Assembly (NCBI RefSeq): GCF_014489495.1
Contig: NZ_CP060780.1
Location: 186,001 to 250,000, forward strand
Direction of reading: 5' to 3'
Source of the DNA: Sphingomonas daechungensis
Lineage (GTDB): Bacteria; Pseudomonadota; Alphaproteobacteria; Sphingomonadales; Sphingomonadaceae
DNA: 64,000 nucleotides
Position 1 is the stretch's first letter. The number at the start of each line of letters is the position of its first letter. The notes beneath the pieces were generated by a model that saw only the letters and a list, made by a program, of their open reading frames with translations, was not told the origin of the DNA and did no database searches. A program made the position numbers and the translations under genes. Of the stretch, positions 24,062 to 34,287 are shown piece after piece.

Positions 24062-24983
24062 ACGCGCCAGTTGAGTTCACCACGCGCTCCCTCAATCACC
24101 TTGAGCAGCTTGAGGCGGAGAGCATCGAGATTTTCCGCGAGGTCGTTGCGGAGTCGGAGCGGCCGGTGCTGCTCTATTCGATCGGCAAGGACAGCGCGGT
24201 GATGCTGCATCTTGCCAAGAAGGCTTTCTTCCCCGGCCCCTGCCCTTTCCGCTCCTTCACGTCGACACGACCTGGAAATTCCGGGACATGTATGGCCTGC
24301 GCGACAAAGTTGCTGCCGAGCCGGGGATCGAGCTCCTGGTTCACCGCAATCCCGAAGCCGAAAAGCTGGGCATCAACCCATTCGATCATGGCCCGCTCCA
24401 CACAGACATGTGGAAGACAGAGGGGCTAAAGCAGGCGCTCGATCAATACGGCTTTGACGCGGCCTTCGGCGGCGCCCGCCGCGACGAGGAAAAGAGCCGC
24501 GCCAAGGAGCGCGTGTTCAGCTTCCGTGACAAGAACCATCGCTGGGATCCGAAGAACCAGCGGCCGGAACTGTGGTCGCTCTACAATGCGAAGAAGGGCG
24601 CAAAGGAATCGATCCGCGTCTTCCCGCTGTCCAATTGGACCGAGCTCGACATCTGGCAGTACATCTACGCCGAGGGGATCGAGATCGTCCCGCTCTATTT
24701 GTCCGCGCCTCGTCCAACGGTTGAGCGCGACGGCACGCTGCTCATGGTCGACGACGAGCGCTTTCCACTTCAGCCGGGCGAAACGCCGGTCGACCGTTCG
24801 GTAAGATTCCGCACGCTTGGTTGCTACCCGCTGACAGGTGCCGTCGAGAGCGAAGCGACCACGCTAGCTGAGGTCATCCAGGAAATGCTCGTCGCGACCA
24901 CGTCGGAGCGGCAGGGCCGCGTCATCGACAAGGACGGCGGCGCCGCCAGCATGGAGAAGAAGAAGCAGGAGGGCTATTTCTGA
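24058..24983 (+). CDS. cysD: Sulfate adenylyltransferase, small subunit (one frameshift)
   Basis: ATP sulfurylase catalytic subunit, PP-loop family. The nucleotide motif is [20 protein letters not shown] around residue 38-57. One C lost from a C run near 24241 shifts the frame; afterwards [33 protein letters not shown] and the basic C-terminus follow to 24983. Corrected length 308. It overlaps cysG by 4 bases and cysN by one, preceded there by AGGAGG. Confidence 0.94.
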
Positions 24984-26623
24984 TGGCCACGCTGCTCAAG
25001 CCTTTGGATGCCGCCGAGACCGCGCGCGAGGAACTCGAACGCTGGATCGATGCGACGCAGAAGAAGTCGTTGCTGCGCTTCATTACCTGCGGATCGGTCG
25101 ACGACGGCAAGTCCACTTTGATCGGTCGCCTCCTGTACGATTCCAAGATGCTCTTCGAAGACCAGCTTTCGACGCTGGCCAGCGACAGCAAGAAGCAGGG
25201 CACGCAGGGCGAAGCGCTAGATTTCGCGTTGCTGGTCGACGGCCTCGCCGCGGAACGCGAACAGGGCATCACGATCGACGTCGCCTACCGCTTCTTCGCG
25301 ACTGAAAGGCGCAAGTTCATCGTCGCCGATACTCCGGGCCACGAGCAGTACACGCGCAACATGGTCACAGGTGCATCCACCGCCGACCTCGCTGTGATCC
25401 TGATCGACGCGCGCAAGGGCGTGCTGACGCAGACTAAGCGGCACAGCTTCCTCGTCCACCTGCTCGGCATCCGGAACGTGGTGCTGGCGGTGAACAAGAT
25501 GGATCTCGTCGGTTACGACCAATCCGCTTTCGATCGGATCGTCGAAGATTATGCCGCCTTCGCAAAGACGGCTGGCATCGGAACCTTCACGGCCATTCCG
25601 GTCTCGGGTCTGAAGGGCGACAACATCACCAGCCGCTCGGCCGAAATCGACTGGTACGATAGCCCATTCTTGCTGGAGCATCTGGAGGCGGTGCCGGCGG
25701 CTGAACGCAAAGCGGGGGATGAACCTTTCCGCATGGCGGTGCAGTGGGTCAGCCGCCCGAGCCAGAACTTCCGCGGTTATACCGGGCGGATCGCCAGCGG
25801 CCAGGTCCGCGTGGGCGATCCGATCTCGGTGCTTCCGGCTGGGAGAAACACCTTCGTCGAGCGGATTGTCACATTTGACGGTGACCTCGATCAGGCGGTC
25901 GCTGGCCAATCCGTGACCCTGACTTTGACCGACGAAATCGACTGCTCACGCGGTGACATCCTGGTCGCGGCCGGCGAAAGATCGGACGCGGTCAGCCGCA
26001 TCTCCGCAAGCCTCATCTGGATGTCCGACGAGAAGCTGGTTCCGCACCGATCCTATTGGCTGAAGGTCGGCACCCAGACGGTCTCCGCAAGCATCGACAC
26101 CGTCCAGTCGATCACCGACGTGAACACGCTGGAGATTTCGGACGGCAACGCACTGGCGCTGAACGACATCGGCAAGGTCGTGATCGACCTCGATCGAGCG
26201 ATTCCAGGTGTTCGTTATGTCGACAACCGTAAGCTCGGCGGCTTCATCCTGATCGACAAGATGACCCACGCCACGGTGGCGGCGGGCCTCGTCGACGACT
26301 TCCCCGCCAACGCGGTCAGGCGTGCCGCCGGTCCAACCAGCACGATCATCTGGGTCACTGGCCCCGACCGCGCGCTGTGGGCCGCGAGGACCGCGGCAGA
26401 GCTGAAGGCGCAGCGCCGGCAGGTTTCGATAATTGACGAGGAGGCCATTGCTGGCTTCCCGGCGGACGATCCCGTTCTCACCGCGCGGGAAGCTGCGAAG
26501 CTGCTCGCCGCCGCTGGCGTGCACGTCCTCGTCACTATCGAAGCGCGGCCCGGCGAGGCTCACCCAGGCCGCGTCGTCGAAGCATCGAACGAAGACAATG
26601 GAGGCGGGGAATGGGTGATCTGA
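24983..26623 (+). CDS. cysN: Sulfate adenylyltransferase, GTPase subunit, with a degenerate APS-kinase tail
   Basis: GTPase partner of CysD. 546 residues, intact. GTPase motifs: GSVDDGKSTLIGRLLYDS (G1), ADTPGHEQYTRNM (G3), NKMDLVG (G4), then EF-Tu-like barrels to about residue 440. The last 100 residues align in position with the APS kinase of CysNC fusions (STIIWVTGPDRALWAARTAA), but the Walker A loop GxSGSGKS is gone and the domain is about half length, so it cannot be a normal kinase. With an APS reductase in the same operon no PAPS is needed, so relaxation of this domain makes sense. Confidence 0.92.
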   Translation: MATLLKPLDAAETAREELERWIDATQKKSLLRFITCGSVDDGKSTLIGRLLYDSKMLFEDQLSTLASDSKKQGTQGEALDFALLVDGLAAEREQGITIDVAYRFFATERRKFIVADTPGHEQYTRNMVTGASTADLAVILIDARKGVLTQTKRHSFLVHLLGIRNVVLAVNKMDLVGYDQSAFDRIVEDYAAFAKTAGIGTFTAIPVSGLKGDNITSRSAEIDWYDSPFLLEHLEAVPAAERKAGDEPFRMAVQWVSRPSQNFRGYTGRIASGQVRVGDPISVLPAGRNTFVERIVTFDGDLDQAVAGQSVTLTLTDEIDCSRGDILVAAGERSDAVSRISASLIWMSDEKLVPHRSYWLKVGTQTVSASIDTVQSITDVNTLEISDGNALALNDIGKVVIDLDRAIPGVRYVDNRKLGGFILIDKMTHATVAAGLVDDFPANAVRRAAGPTSTIIWVTGPDRALWAARTAAELKAQRRQVSIIDEEAIAGFPADDPVLTAREAAKLLAAAGVHVLVTIEARPGEAHPGRVVEASNEDNGGGEWVI

Positions 26624-26651
26624 CCTCCTCACAGGCGACTGGAGCAAAGCC

Positions 26652-28458
26652 ATGACCGTCCAGCTTCCCCTTCACGAGGGCGCGCTGAGCCTTGAGCAAT
26701 GGCAGCTGGTCGAGAACCTTGCCCAGAGCCTGACGCCATCGCAGGCGCGGTGGATCAGCGGATATTTCGCGGGGCTTGATGCCGGGCTTCTCCGCTCCGG
26801 CGACGGCGAGATCGAGCCGCTCGTTGTTCCGCAAGGACGTACGCTGACGATCCTCTATGGAACCGAGACGGGAAATAGCCGCGACCTCGCCAAAGCACTG
26901 GCCGCGAGTGCGACCGAGCGCGGGCTGACGCCCAAGGTGTCCGATCTTTCCGACTACAAAGTCCGTCAGCTGAAGGATGAGCAGGACGTGCTCTTCATCG
27001 TCAGCACCTATGGCGAGGGCGATCCACCGCAGCCGTCGGTGGCCTTCTTCGAGTTCCTCGAAGGGCCTCGCGCTCCGAAGCTGGAAGGCGTCCGCTTCTC
27101 CGTGCTGGCGCTCGGGATTCGACCTACGAGAAATATTGCGAGGCCGGAAAGCGCATCGACAGCCGCTTCGAAGAACTTGGCGCAAGCCGCCTGAGCCCGC
27201 GCGTCGATTGCGACATCGACTTTGACGAACCTGCCGCAGCGTGGAGCAGTTCGGTTGTCGAGCTTCTCGCTGCCGACCTCGCGGTTGCCGCCGCCCCGAC
27301 GATCGGCGCCTCGCCCCGTATCTCGGACCCCGCGCCGGCCAAACACGACAAGCGCAATCCATTCAACGCGACCGTCCTCGAGAACATTCAGATCGTCGGC
27401 CGCCACTCGACCAAGGAGACGCGGCACGTCGAGCTGGACCTCGGCGGATCGGGACTGACTTACCAGCCCGGAGATTCACTCGGCTTCGCGGCGACGAACG
27501 ACCCGCGCGTGGTGGAAGAATTGCTCGAGACGACAGGCCTTTCGCCAGGCACTTCGGTGACGGTGAAGAATGAGCCATTGCCGCTCGCCGATGCGCTCGC
27601 GGGAAGTTCGAAATCACGATCGGCAGCCCCCGCTTCATCGAGCAGTGGGCAAACCTCACGGGCGCCAAGGAGCTCGAGGACCTCACCGGCCCGGAGGCCG
27701 CCGCAGCTCGCGTGAAGTTCCTGTACGAACATCACATCGTCGATATCATCCGCCGCTTTCCGGTCGCGGGTGTCGAGGCTGATAGCCTGCTCGCCGGCCT
27801 GCGCCCGCTGCAGCCGCGGCTTTACTCCCTTGCTTCGAGCCAGGCGCTCGTCGGCAACGAAGCCCACCTGACTGTCGCGCGGGTGCGCTACGAGTTGCAC
27901 GGCACCGCTCGGGGCGGAGTCGCAACGACGCAGATCGCTGACCGGCTCGAAATGGGCTCGACCATTCCTGTCTACGTTCAGGAGAACCCGCACTTCCGAC
28001 TGCCCGCCGACGATGTCCCGATCATCATGGTCGGTCCGGGTACGGGCGTCGCTCCGTTCCGCGCGTTCCTTCAAGAACGCGAGGCGCGAGCCGCCGCCGG
28101 CCGCTCCTGGCTTTTCTTCGGCGAGCGCAACTTCCGCAGCGACTTCCTCTACCAGGTCGAATGGCAGGAGTGGCTGGATGAAGGTGTGCTCAGCCGTCTC
28201 GACGTCGCCTTCTCTCGCGATGCCAGTTCCAAGACCTACGTCCAGCACCGCATGCGCGAGCAGTCGCGCAACCTGTTCGCGTGGCTTGAGGAAGGCGCTC
28301 ATTTCTACGTCTGCGGCGATGGGAAGGCGATGGCGCGCGATGTGCACGAAGCCCTGATCGGCATCGTCGAGCATGAGGGTGGCCGTTCACGGGAAGCTGC
28401 CGAAGATTACATCCGCAACCTGGCCGCCGAGCATCGCTACCAGCGCGACGTCTACTGA
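26652..28458 (+). CDS. cysJ: Assimilatory sulfite reductase, flavoprotein subunit (two frameshifts)
   Basis: Transfers NADPH electrons to CysI. Corrected length about 602. Flavodoxin domain at residues 60-200 (LTILYGTETGNSRDLAKALA; VSTYGEGDPPQPSVAFFEFL; LALGDSTYEKYCEAG after repair at 27115). FAD/NADPH reductase domain follows (RLYSLASSQALVGNEAHLTV; VGPGTGVAPFRAFLQER; YVCGDGKAMARDVHEAL, ending RYQRDVY). A second lost G near 27600 affects the connecting domain. It starts 28 bases after cysN and ends 7 bases before cysI. Confidence 0.94.
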
Positions 28459-28465
28459 GAGTTCA

Positions 28466-30172
28466 ATGACTACCCGAACCATCGACAGAAGCACCGACCT
28501 CTCGCAGGCGCTCGACAAGCTCGGGCCCGATGAGACGCTGAAATACAATAGCGATTATCTGCGCGGCCATATTGCCAGCGACCTGCTCGACCGCATCACC
28601 GGCGGGGTGACCTTCGCGAGCAACAAGCTCATGAAGTTTCACGGCATTTACCAGCAGGACGACCGCGACATCCGCGACGAGCGTAGGCGTCAGAAACTGG
28701 AGCCCGCACTGACCTTCATGGTTCGCGTTCGCCTTCCCGGCGGTGTCTGCACGCCTGAGCAATGGCTGAAGATCGACGAGCTGGCTCAGACCCACGGCGG
28801 GAACACGATCCGGCTGACGACGCGTCAGACATTTCAATTCCACTGGATCGTCAAGGAAGACATCAAGCCGACGATCGAAGGCCTGCACGATGTGCTACTC
28901 GACACGATCGCGGCCTGCGGGGACGATTCACGCGGCGTGATGGCGACAGCCGATCCGGCGGACTCCGATATCCACGCTGAAGTCGCGGAGCTTTCCAAGC
29001 AGCTCAGCGACCACGTCATTCCGAAGACCCGCGCCTATCACGAGATCTGGTACGGCGAAGAGCGCGTTGCCACGAGCGAGAACGAGGAACCGTTCTACGG
29101 CAAGCAATACCTGCCGCGGAAGTTCAAGATCGGCTTCGTCGTCCCGCCCTCGAACGACATCGACGTCTATACGCAAGACCTCGGCTTCATTGCCGTCACG
29201 GGTCCGAACGGCATAGAAGGTTTCAATGTCACCATCGGTGGCGGCATGGGCCGTACCGATAATGAGCCGACGACCTATCCGCGCCTTGCCGATGTCGTCG
29301 GCTTCATTCCAAAGGATCGCCTGCTCGCTTGTGCCGACGCGGTCATGGGGGTTCAGCGCGACTACGGAAACCGCGTAGTCCGCGCCCGCGCTCGCTTCAA
29401 ATACACCATCGACGACAAGGGTCTCGACTTCATCAAGTCAGAGATAGAGCAGCGCATGGGCGCCCCGTTCGAGTCCGCGCGGCCTTTCGATCTGACCACG
29501 AACGGCGACGGCTTCGGATGGCGTCAGACAGACCGAGGCACCTGGAACTACGGCCTGTTCATCGCCAACGGGCGCGTGTCAGACCTGCCCGGCCGCGACA
29601 TCATGACCGGGCTCCGCGAGATCGCAAAAGTGCTCAGTGGCAATCTCCGCCTGACCCCGAACCAGAACCTTATCATTGCGGGCGTCACGCCGGAGGATAA
29701 GCCGCAGATCGAGGCGCTACTGGCCAAGCATGGCCTCGCCGAAAGCGACAAGACAAGCTCGCTGCGGCTGAACTCGATCGCCTGCGTCGCGCTGCCGACC
29801 TGCCCGCTCGCGATGGCGGAGGCGGAGCGTTATCTGCCCGACCTGATCACTAAGATCGAAGCGATCCTTGAGCAGAACGGCCTGGCGCAGGAGCCGATCA
29901 CCATTCGCATGAGCGGATGTCCCAACGGATGCTCGCGCCCCTATGTCTCCGAGATTGCGCTGACCGGACGGGCGCCAGGCAAATACAATCTCTATCTGGG
30001 CGGCGGCTTCCACGGTGAGCGGCTGAACTCGCTCTACGCCGAGAACATTGGCGAGGAACGCATCCTCGAAATCCTGTCCGAGAAGCTCTCGACCTACGCA
30101 AACGAGCGAGCGCCCGGAGAACGCTTCGGCGATTTCGTCACACGCATGATTGACCGCGAGCGGGCCGCATAG
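28466..30172 (+). CDS. cysI: Assimilatory sulfite reductase, hemoprotein subunit
   Basis: Siroheme and [4Fe-4S] subunit reducing sulfite to sulfide. 568 residues, intact, with ATG 28466 chosen because it follows the cysJ stop by 7 bases. LKYNSDYLRGHIASDL at the N-terminus, TTRQTFQFHWIVKEDIKPTI in the substrate site, and the cluster cysteines in VALPTCPLAMAEAERYLP plus SGCPNGCSRPY. Last cys gene; the trp leader follows after one base. Confidence 0.96.
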   Translation: MTTRTIDRSTDLSQALDKLGPDETLKYNSDYLRGHIASDLLDRITGGVTFASNKLMKFHGIYQQDDRDIRDERRRQKLEPALTFMVRVRLPGGVCTPEQWLKIDELAQTHGGNTIRLTTRQTFQFHWIVKEDIKPTIEGLHDVLLDTIAACGDDSRGVMATADPADSDIHAEVAELSKQLSDHVIPKTRAYHEIWYGEERVATSENEEPFYGKQYLPRKFKIGFVVPPSNDIDVYTQDLGFIAVTGPNGIEGFNVTIGGGMGRTDNEPTTYPRLADVVGFIPKDRLLACADAVMGVQRDYGNRVVRARARFKYTIDDKGLDFIKSEIEQRMGAPFESARPFDLTTNGDGFGWRQTDRGTWNYGLFIANGRVSDLPGRDIMTGLREIAKVLSGNLRLTPNQNLIIAGVTPEDKPQIEALLAKHGLAESDKTSSLRLNSIACVALPTCPLAMAEAERYLPDLITKIEAILEQNGLAQEPITIRMSGCPNGCSRPYVSEIALTGRAPGKYNLYLGGGFHGERLNSLYAENIGEERILEILSEKLSTYANERAPGERFGDFVTRMIDRERAA

Positions 30173-30178
30173 CATGCT
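30150..30178 (+). promoter_or_regulatory. Possible trp (aroF-trpEG) promoter inside the end of cysI
   Basis: TTGACC (30150-30155), 17 bases, CATGCT (30173-30178). The predicted start would lie at or just before the second in-frame ATG of the leader peptide (30186). No copy of the shared palindrome is visible here. Read-through from the cys operon is also possible. Confidence 0.35.
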
Positions 30179-30266
30179 GCTCACGATGATTCAGGTTCGC
30201 ACCGCAACGATTTGGTGGTGGCGCTGGTCCCCAGCCATCGATGCGGCGCGCCCAGTGAACGGATAG
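30174..30266 (+). CDS. trpL: Trp leader peptide upstream of aroF-trpEG (attenuator)
   Basis: A 30-residue frame containing TIWWWRWSP: four Trp codons within five residues, three in tandem, then stop TAG at 30264. ATG 30186 would give a 26-residue form. It is followed by a GC hairpin with T tract (30305-30328) and then aroF. Rhizobial trpE leaders have the same IWWW pattern. GCGGCG (30243-30248), downstream of the Trp codons, can pair with CGCCGC (30307-30312) of the terminator as an antiterminator. Confidence 0.88.
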   Translation: MLLTMIQVRTATIWWWRWSPAIDAARPVNG

Positions 30267-30304
30267 CCGGAAGACAGCCTCTTCCCGCCAGATGTCTCCA
30301 AGGA

Positions 30305-30330
30305 CCCGCCGCAACCCGGCGGGTTTTTCT
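30305..30330 (+). terminator. Attenuator terminator upstream of aroF
   Basis: Stem CCCGCCG (30305-30311) with CGGCGGG (30317-30323), 5-base loop, then TTTTTCTTT. It lies between the Trp leader peptide and the aroF start and would stop transcription when tryptophan is plentiful. Confidence 0.88.
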
Positions 30331-30358
30331 TTGCCCTCAACACAACGGAATTCGACAG

Positions 30359-31374
30359 ATGATCATCGTTCTCAAGCGTGAAGCCACCGAGGAAATCGCC
30401 CAGGAAATCCTGGGGCGTATCGAGGAAAAGGGCCTCAAGCCGCTCTACATGCCCGGCAGCGAGCGCGTCGTTCTCGGGCCCTTGGCGACGAGAGGGTTTT
30501 GTCGGAGTTGAACCTCGACGGCCACCCGATGGTGGAATCGCTGAAACCCATCCTCTCGCCCTACAAGCTGGTCAGCCGCGAGATGCACCCTCACGATACG
30601 GTCGTCCGGTTCGGCAACGCAAACATCGGCGGCGTCGGGTTCGCTGTGATCGGCGGTCCCTGCGCGGTGGAGACGGCGGAGCGCCTGCACGACAGTGCGA
30701 GTGCAGTCGCGTCGGCGGGCGCGATTGGCATCCGCGCAGGCGCTTACAAGCCGCGCAGCAGCCCGTATTCCTTTCAAGGACACGGCCCGGAAGGGCTGGC
30801 GACCTTACGCAAGGTCGGCGACGAGCTCGGCCTCCCGGTCGTCACCGAGGTCATGGACACGGCGGATGTGGATGCGGTCGCGGAGAGCGCGGACATGCTC
30901 CAGGTCGGCGCGCGCAACATGCAGAATTTCTCGCTGCTGAAAGCTCTCGGCAAGGTGCGCAAGCCGGTACTCCTGAAGCGCGGTCTTGCCGCAAAGGTTG
31001 AAGATCTGCTGCTCGCCGCCGAATATCTGCTCGCGGCCGGCAACGAACAGGTCATCCTTTGCGAGCGAGGCATTCGCACGTTCGAAACCGTGACGCGCAA
31101 CACCCTCGACCTCAATGCGGTCGCTTACATGAAGCAGAAGACCCACCTGCCGGTCATGGTTGATCCCTCCCACGGCACGGGCGTTCGCGACCTCGTCATT
31201 CCGATGTCCTTGGCGGCCGCGGCCTGCGGTGCCGACGGTCTCCTCGTCGAAGTGCATCAAGACCCGGTCGACGCCTGGTCGGACGGAGCGCAGTCGCTGT
31301 ATCCCCACCAGTTCGAGGCCCTGATGACCGGGCTTCGACCCGTGCTCGCGGCGATTGGCAGGGAGTTGGCGTGA
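30359..31374 (+). CDS. aroF: 3-deoxy-7-phosphoheptulonate (DAHP) synthase (one frameshift)
   Basis: First step of aromatic synthesis, from phosphoenolpyruvate and erythrose 4-phosphate. Short N-terminal ferredoxin-like domain ([20 protein letters not shown]), as in the Bacillus/Thermotoga type I-beta enzymes, then the barrel ([53 protein letters not shown]). One G lost from a GGG run near 30483 separates the two parts; corrected length 338. It is downstream of the trp attenuator, so the entry to the whole aromatic pathway is placed under tryptophan control here. GTGA overlap with trpE. Confidence 0.92.
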
Positions 31375-32918
31375 ACGCAGTGACCGATCTCGCCACCGGC
31401 ACGGCGCGGGCGATTTCTCGTCGCCTGTCCACGCCGGTCGACCTGCTCGCACTCTATGCCCAGTTGAGTGATCACGGCCGACGCCCCGACACGCTGCTGA
31501 TCGAAACCACTGCGGGAAAGAGTGTTATCCTCGACCAAGCCGCGGTGCGGATCGACTGCCGCGGCGGGGAGGTGACGCTCGATGCACTCTCGACAACGGG
31601 CCAGCCGGTCCTCGAACTCGTCGCGCGAAAGCTTGCGAAGAATCTGGCGTCTGAATCGGCGGATCGAGTCACTCTCCGGTATCAGCGCTCGGATGAAGTC
31701 GATGCGGAGCGCCGGCTGCTTGCGCCGTCACCGTTTGACGTCTTACGCGCAATCACGACCGAGATTGCGAACGAGACGCCCGAAGAGGCCATGGCGGTCT
31801 GCCTCGCCGGTGTGATCGCCTTCGATCACGTCGAGCTGTTCGAGGAGCTGCCGCCGTACGCCGAAGACCAGGCCGACTTCCCCGACTTCATCTTCTGGCT
31901 TGCGGAATCGGTGATCGTCAGTGAGCCGAAGCTCACTCCGCGCCTTGTCTGCACATCCTTTGCGACCGGGGATCCGGAACAGCGGAAACGCAGCCACAAC
32001 AGCGCTATCGAGCGTCTCGGCGAATTGTCGTTTCGCGCGTCGGACGTCCACGGATTACATCCGAAGCCTGGCGCGCCGGGCGAGGTTGCCGTCGATCTCG
32101 ACGACCGGACCTTCGCTTCTGCTGTTTCCCAACTCAAGGAGCACATCCTTGCCGGCGACGTGTACCAGATCGTCGCATCGCGCACGTTCAGCGCCGCCTG
32201 TCCCGATCCGCTCTCCGCATTCGCACGCGTCCGGTCCCTCGATCGCAGCCCCTACATGTTCTTCGTATCGGGCGGCGACTTCGCGCTGTTTGGGGCATCT
32301 CCCGAAACCTCGGTCCGGGTGACGCGCGAAAGCGGAAAGCCCCTCGTCGAAGTGAAGCCCATTGCCGGCACTCGACCGCGAGGGACCGACAGCGACCAGG
32401 ATGATCGCATGGAGGCCGACCTGCGCCTCGATGAGAAGGAAGCGGCCGAGCACATGATGCTGGTCGATCTCGCCCGCAACGACGTCGCGCGTATCAGCGA
32501 GCCGGGCACCCGTCACGTGGCCCAACTGATGACGCTCGAGAAATATGCCCGGGTGATGCACCTCGTCAGCTCGGTGAAGGGCGTGCTGACCAAGGGTTAC
32601 GATGCGATCCACGCGCTGCAGGCGTGCCTCAATCCCGGCACGCTTTCGGGAGCGCCGAAACTACGCGCGACGCAGTTGCTCCGCGAGTACGAGCGGACCC
32701 GACGCGGTCCTTATGGCGGGACGATCGGCTGGCTGAACGGTGAAGGGTCGATGGACACCGGCATCGTGATTCGGTCGGCGCTGGTGAAGGACGGGACTGC
32801 CTACGTTCGCGCAGGCGCCGGTGTCGTGCACGATTCAGATCCGATGGCGGAAGCGGAGGAAACAAGACGAAAGGCGTCGGCTGTCCTTTCTGCGATTGCC
32901 GGGGGGCAAATTCGATGA
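31371..32918 (+). CDS. trpE: Anthranilate synthase component I
   Basis: Converts chorismate to anthranilate with TrpG. 515 residues, intact, GTG start overlapping aroF by 4 bases. LLIETTAGKSVIL near the N-terminus matches the Trp-binding LLES region, suggesting feedback inhibition. The catalytic domain has IVASRTFSA, VKPIAGTRPRGTD, HMMLVDLARNDVARI, LNPGTLSGAPKLRATQLL and RAGAGVVHDSDPMAE. The sequence does not carry a fused glutaminase. Confidence 0.95.
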   Translation: MNAVTDLATGTARAISRRLSTPVDLLALYAQLSDHGRRPDTLLIETTAGKSVILDQAAVRIDCRGGEVTLDALSTTGQPVLELVARKLAKNLASESADRVTLRYQRSDEVDAERRLLAPSPFDVLRAITTEIANETPEEAMAVCLAGVIAFDHVELFEELPPYAEDQADFPDFIFWLAESVIVSEPKLTPRLVCTSFATGDPEQRKRSHNSAIERLGELSFRASDVHGLHPKPGAPGEVAVDLDDRTFASAVSQLKEHILAGDVYQIVASRTFSAACPDPLSAFARVRSLDRSPYMFFVSGGDFALFGASPETSVRVTRESGKPLVEVKPIAGTRPRGTDSDQDDRMEADLRLDEKEAAEHMMLVDLARNDVARISEPGTRHVAQLMTLEKYARVMHLVSSVKGVLTKGYDAIHALQACLNPGTLSGAPKLRATQLLREYERTRRGPYGGTIGWLNGEGSMDTGIVIRSALVKDGTAYVRAGAGVVHDSDPMAEAEETRRKASAVLSAIAGGQIR

Positions 32919-33490
32919 GCCGCAACGTCCTGATGGTGGACAACCACGACAGCTTCACCTTCAACATCGTGGAAGCGCTTGAGAGGCTGGGGGCGACCGT
33001 GAGAGCGGTGCGCAACGAAATTGCCGCGGCCGACGCGTTGGACCAGGCACGCGAGACGAGCGCCGTCATCCTGATTTCGCCCGGCCCGGGCCGACCGGAA
33101 GATGCGGGCTGCTGCATCGAATTGATCTCGCTGGCGAAGGGTGAGGTGCCGCTGTTCGGTGTCTGCCTGGGCCAGCAGGCGATCGTTCTGGAAGCAGGCG
33201 GTGAGGTCGTGCGAGCGCCGGACGCGATGCATGGCAAGGCTTCGGCGTTGAACCACGACGGTTCTGGCCCGTTCGAAGGGTTACCCGAAACCATCAAGAT
33301 TGGGCGCTATCACTCGCTTTGCACGCCCAACCCGCCGTCCCGTTTCCGCGTCCATGCCTCGATCGATGGCATGGCGATGGCGATCAGCGACGTGCAGGCC
33401 AAGCAGGTCGGCGTTCAGTTCCACCCGGAGTCGGTGCTGACACCCGTCGGCCAGCGCATCTTCGCAAACGTGCTGAAGGGCTTCGACTAG
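32915..33490 (+). CDS. trpG: Anthranilate synthase component II (glutamine amidotransferase)
   Basis: Class I amidotransferase supplying ammonia to TrpE. 191 residues, intact. VDNHDSFTFNIVEAL at the start, nucleophile Cys in LFGVCLGQQAIV, oxyanion region SPGPGRPEDAG, and the His-Glu pair in VQFHPESVLTP. It could also serve p-aminobenzoate synthesis. Overlaps trpE by 4 bases; its stop overlaps the convergent trpA end. Confidence 0.94.
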   Translation: MSRNVLMVDNHDSFTFNIVEALERLGATVRAVRNEIAAADALDQARETSAVILISPGPGRPEDAGCCIELISLAKGEVPLFGVCLGQQAIVLEAGGEVVRAPDAMHGKASALNHDGSGPFEGLPETIKIGRYHSLCTPNPPSRFRVHASIDGMAMAISDVQAKQVGVQFHPESVLTPVGQRIFANVLKGFD

Positions 33491-34287
33491 GCCGAAACGG
33501 TCGAGCGAGTTGCCGCTTTCATGGTGGCGACGAACTCGCGGACGGCATCGGCACCCTGCTCGACGCCAAGCCGGACGATGGCCGAGCCGCTGATCACCCC
33601 GGCCGCGCCGCTCGCGATGGCCTGGCGCACGTGATCGGGTGTCGAAATCCCGAAGCCGAGCACAGCCGGCGGCGCGCCAACGCTTTGAAGGGTCGTGAAA
33701 AGCCGATCGTGTTCCAGCGCCAGCTCCTGCCGCTCGCCGGTCACACCGGCTCGCGCCACGCAATAGGTGTAGCCCGAACACAGACGGCCGATCCGGGTCA
33801 GTGTTTGACCGGGCGTGTTCGGCGCTGCGATCATGACGAGGCTGACACCGGCCGATCGCGCCTCATCTGCGTAGGGCTCGGCTTCTAGCGACGGCACGTC
33901 CGCGATGAGCAGGCTGTCCACCCCTGCGGCAGTAGCATCCGCGAAGAAGCGCTCTCGCCCGCGGGCCGCAACCAGATTGGCGTACGTCAGAATGCCGACC
34001 GGAATATTCGCATGGCGCGAGCGGAACTCGGTCAGCAGACGGAAGCAATCGTCGACTCGAGTACCTGCCTCCAGCGCCCGCACCGCCGCAGCCTGGATCA
34101 CCGGCCCGTCTGCCACGGGGTCGGAGAACGGGATGCCGACCTCGATCATGTCGGCCCCGCCCTCGACGACGGCATCGAGAAGCCTCGCGCATGTTTCCAG
34201 ATCGGGGTCGCCAAGCATCAGAAACCCGCCGAACGCGGCCTCGCCGTGCCCCCGGAGCCGATCGAACATCGCGTCGTAGCGGCTCAT
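33487..34287 (-). CDS. trpA: Tryptophan synthase alpha chain
   Basis: Cleaves indole-3-glycerol phosphate. 266 residues, intact. Catalytic Glu in [20 protein letters not shown]; second catalytic Asp in [19 protein letters not shown]; phosphate site [20 protein letters not shown]. Last gene of the minus-strand trp set, overlapping trpB by 4 bases and the convergent trpG by 4. Confidence 0.95.
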   Translation of the reverse strand: MSRYDAMFDRLRGHGEAAFGGFLMLGDPDLETCARLLDAVVEGGADMIEVGIPFSDPVADGPVIQAAAVRALEAGTRVDDCFRLLTEFRSRHANIPVGILTYANLVAARGRERFFADATAAGVDSLLIADVPSLEAEPYADEARSAGVSLVMIAAPNTPGQTLTRIGRLCSGYTYCVARAGVTGERQELALEHDRLFTTLQSVGAPPAVLGFGISTPDHVRQAIASGAAGVISGSAIVRLGVEQGADAVREFVATMKAATRSTVSA

